Shown: positions 62,545 through 64,000 of the stretch, one piece after another
Layout of the letters: each line of letters begins with the position of its first letter
Numbering within the stretch: the stretch's first letter is position 1
DNA from: Salipaludibacillus sp. CUR1
Lineage (GTDB): Bacteria > Bacillota > Bacilli > Bacillales > Salisediminibacteriaceae
Length of the DNA stretch: 64,000 bases
Direction: 5' to 3'
NCBI RefSeq assembly: GCF_021028955.1
Contig: NZ_JAIWPE010000018.1
Location: 48,804-112,803, forward strand
Position numbers and translations under genes: made by a program
Notes under the pieces: model-generated
Told to the model about the DNA's origin: nothing
What the model saw: only the letters and a program-made list of their open reading frames with translations
Database searches by the model: none

Positions 62545-62740
62545 TGGTGATTTTCGCTTCAGGACGCTCGCTTTTCCTCACAGAGGACAAGCCGCGGGCG
62601 GTTCCGGAGCCTCCTCGGCGCAAAGCGCCTGAGGGGTCTCCCCTGAATCCGCTCTTCCCGCAGGACTTGGATAAGCTCCTGCGAAAAGCTTCGCACGAAG
62701 GAAATACGAATGTATTTCCGAGGAGTCTCGCATCTTCCGC
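62545..62740. repeat. GC-rich Bacillaceae dispersed intergenic repeat
   Basis: Contains GGACGCTCGCTTTTCC, CCGCGGGCGGTTCCGGAGCC, TCCTCGGCGCAAAGCGCCTG, AGGGGTCTCCCCTGAA, CTTCCCGCAGGA and GGAGTCTCGCATCTTCCGC. This order is a common repeat in Bacillus-group genomes. It is non-coding; open frames on both strands come from the repeat. Confidence 0.8.
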
Positions 62741-62972
62741 TATAATCACCCCTTATTTTAACCCTTTAAGAAAGGCTAAAGATTGAAAATAAAGAAGAAG
62801 GTTTTTTGCGGGGGAATGGCGGAGTGCCCGGTGAGCGGCAGGAGACAGCTTATCTTTTTAGCCATTAATCAGCACGACCTGCGGGACCGGTCATGAGCCG
62901 GCCTTCTTTTAAAGCAGCTTATTCAAATGCTTGCTGCATATATTTTCTATTTTTAAAGAAAAGAAGTTTTAA

Positions 62973-63001
62973 TTGTCTCTGATTCGGATACAGAATTATA
63001 C
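62973..63001 (+). promoter_or_regulatory. Possible promoter of the VLRF1 gene
   Basis: TTGTCT, 17-base spacer, TTATAC, about 28 bases before the start codon. Confidence 0.5.
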
Positions 63002-63029
63002 AAGCGATCGTAAGGAGGAATGACAACAC

Positions 63030-63824
63030 ATGGCATTATTAGATGAAGTTCAAAAATTAAAAGATTTTAAATGTTCCGATGAAAAATGTGTGTTAACCGT
63101 ATATTTAAACACTGACCCTGCCAACCAGGACCAGCAAAAAGGCGAGTGGCAAATCAGACTGAAAAACGGATTAAAACGGATTCAGGAGTATTTAGATGCT
63201 TCTGGAGACGAAAGTGAAATTAAGAGTTATAAAAAGCTTAAGAAGAAAGTGGATGATGAGATCCAGTCCAACAGAACAAACTTCCAAAAAAGTGTTGTGA
63301 TCTTTGCGTCAGAAAAAGAAGATCTGTTTAGCGTGCACTATTTGCAAGTGCCGGTGGAAACGAGTTTCCATTGGGAGGAAGGCCCTGTTCTTGATCAGCT
63401 TGAAGAGATTCAGAGACATTATCCGCGTTCCGGTGTGGTCCTTCCAAATCTGGATGAAGTAAGAGTGCTTGATACGTCACTTGGAGAAATCCATGATGAA
63501 AGAACGTATGAATTTGATCCGGGAAGTGAAGAGTGGACCTTTAAAGAAGGACTTGCTTCTTCCGACAGAACGGCTTCAGGTGCAAGCCACGTAGACAAGA
63601 TTGATCAGCGGTTTGCTGAGAACCGCAACCGGTTCTATAAAAAAATGGCCGGAAACATTGAAAGACTGAAGAAAGACTGGGACTGGCAGGAAATTTACCT
63701 TGTAGGTGAAACGGAAAATATCCGTTCGCTGGAAAGCAGCCTCAGGACTAAACCTGCAGAATCCATTTCCAAAAACTTAAATAATGCGGAAGCCTCTAAA
63801 GTACTTGAGGAAGTATTTAAATAA
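63030..63824 (+). CDS. VLRF1 family aeRF1-type release-factor-like protein
   Basis: A 264-residue protein resembling the bacterial VLRF1/aeRF1-like family, which may release peptides from stalled ribosomes or act as tRNA hydrolase. Features: VLTVYLNTDPANQDQQKGEW at the N-terminus, VVIFASEKEDLFSVHYL, and a C-terminal KMAGNIERLKKDWDWQEIYLVGE. AAGGAGGAATGACAACAC precedes the ATG. A terminator follows. Confidence 0.8.
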   Translation: MALLDEVQKLKDFKCSDEKCVLTVYLNTDPANQDQQKGEWQIRLKNGLKRIQEYLDASGDESEIKSYKKLKKKVDDEIQSNRTNFQKSVVIFASEKEDLFSVHYLQVPVETSFHWEEGPVLDQLEEIQRHYPRSGVVLPNLDEVRVLDTSLGEIHDERTYEFDPGSEEWTFKEGLASSDRTASGASHVDKIDQRFAENRNRFYKKMAGNIERLKKDWDWQEIYLVGETENIRSLESSLRTKPAESISKNLNNAEASKVLEEVFK

Positions 63825-63832
63825 CAACACTT

Positions 63833-63868
63833 GCCCCGATGATGAACTCTTTTATCATCGGGCTTTTT
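63833..63868 (+). terminator. Terminator of the VLRF1 gene
   Basis: GCCCCGATGAT pairs with ATCATCGGGC around a ten-base loop, followed by TTTTT. Confidence 0.92.
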
Positions 63869-63958
63869 AATTGTAAATAACTGGGGGGTCTGTCCCAGTA
63901 GCCTTGCATGAATGGAATATAATGTAATTTTGAGTTTACAAACACAAAAAAAGCTCCT

Positions 63959-64000
63959 ATTGTAGAGGAGAGACCAATACTTGTTCCCAATCCTCTACAA
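63959..64000. repeat. Inverted repeat at the window edge
   Basis: TTGTAGAGGA (63959-63968) and TCCTCTACAA (63991-64000) are exact inverse complements. It could be the end of an insertion sequence or a hairpin terminator of a gene beyond the window. Confidence 0.5.

Overview
The window is chromosomal DNA from a low-to-moderate GC Gram-positive bacterium of the family Bacillaceae. Evidence: nearly every gene has an AGGAGG-type ribosome site; TTG and GTG starts are common; and typical Bacillus families are present (MreBH, YtvI-like, FbpB, Lmo0937, YrkF/YrkI-like TusA proteins, bacterial NO synthase, TPP-riboswitch thi operon). Acidic proteins, an arsenic locus and a probable selenoprotein fit a haloalkaliphilic or sediment lineage such as the relatives of Salisediminibacterium selenitireducens; that placement is inference. 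No tRNA, rRNA, CRISPR array, prophage or intact transposase was seen.

Layout. 0-5 kb: end of an ABC exporter, adenine deaminase, then (minus strand) an RRNPP-type HTH-TPR regulator overlapped by a previously uncalled 44-codon signal-peptide-like gene, which together look like a quorum-sensing cassette. 5-7.4 kb: thiM-thiD-thiE behind a TPP riboswitch. 7.5-15.5 kb: NO synthase, Dcu-like carrier, RecQ, acetamidase/formamidase, MhqD-like esterase and a flavin reductase. 15.7-31 kb: PAS-GGDEF enzyme, LRR-TraB lipoprotein, SNF2 and CshA helicases, an unrecognised membrane protein, an ABC-F ATPase with an attenuator-like leader, a TspO-like protein and an AI-2E family permease. 31-38 kb: lipid kinase, thioredoxin-like protein, then a reactive-sulfur operon (TusA-rhodanese, rhodanese-MBL, TusA) under CsoR/CstR-like sites, followed by SulP, beta-carbonic anhydrase and a methyltransferase. 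38-54 kb: mreBH, acyl-CoA dehydrogenase, MOSC protein, MazG-like protein, GGDEF enzyme, D-threonine aldolase-like enzyme, export and protease-like membrane proteins, aldehyde dehydrogenase, photolyase plus acetyltransferase, siderophore-type N-monooxygenase, acylphosphatase and a polyferredoxin.

54.6-58.9 kb is an arsenic resistance island: arsA, acr3, a HesB-like gene with an in-frame UGA followed by a SECIS-like hairpin (a selenoprotein candidate), and a divergent arsC. Both transcription units start at promoters overlapping the same operator, ATTATATAA-N8-TTATATAA, while no arsR is in the window. arsA appears to have a one-base frameshift right after its ribosome site. 59-64 kb: PlsC, an SCP2 protein and an MBL hydrolase behind FadR-like palindromes, FbpB, a YtxH-like protein and a VLRF1 release-factor-like protein.

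Intergenic DNA is unusually rich in repeats: two arrays with an exact 21-bp period in opposite orientation, a 52-bp tandem array, 148-bp direct repeats, two MITE-like elements sharing ends, and GC-rich Bacillaceae dispersed repeats.
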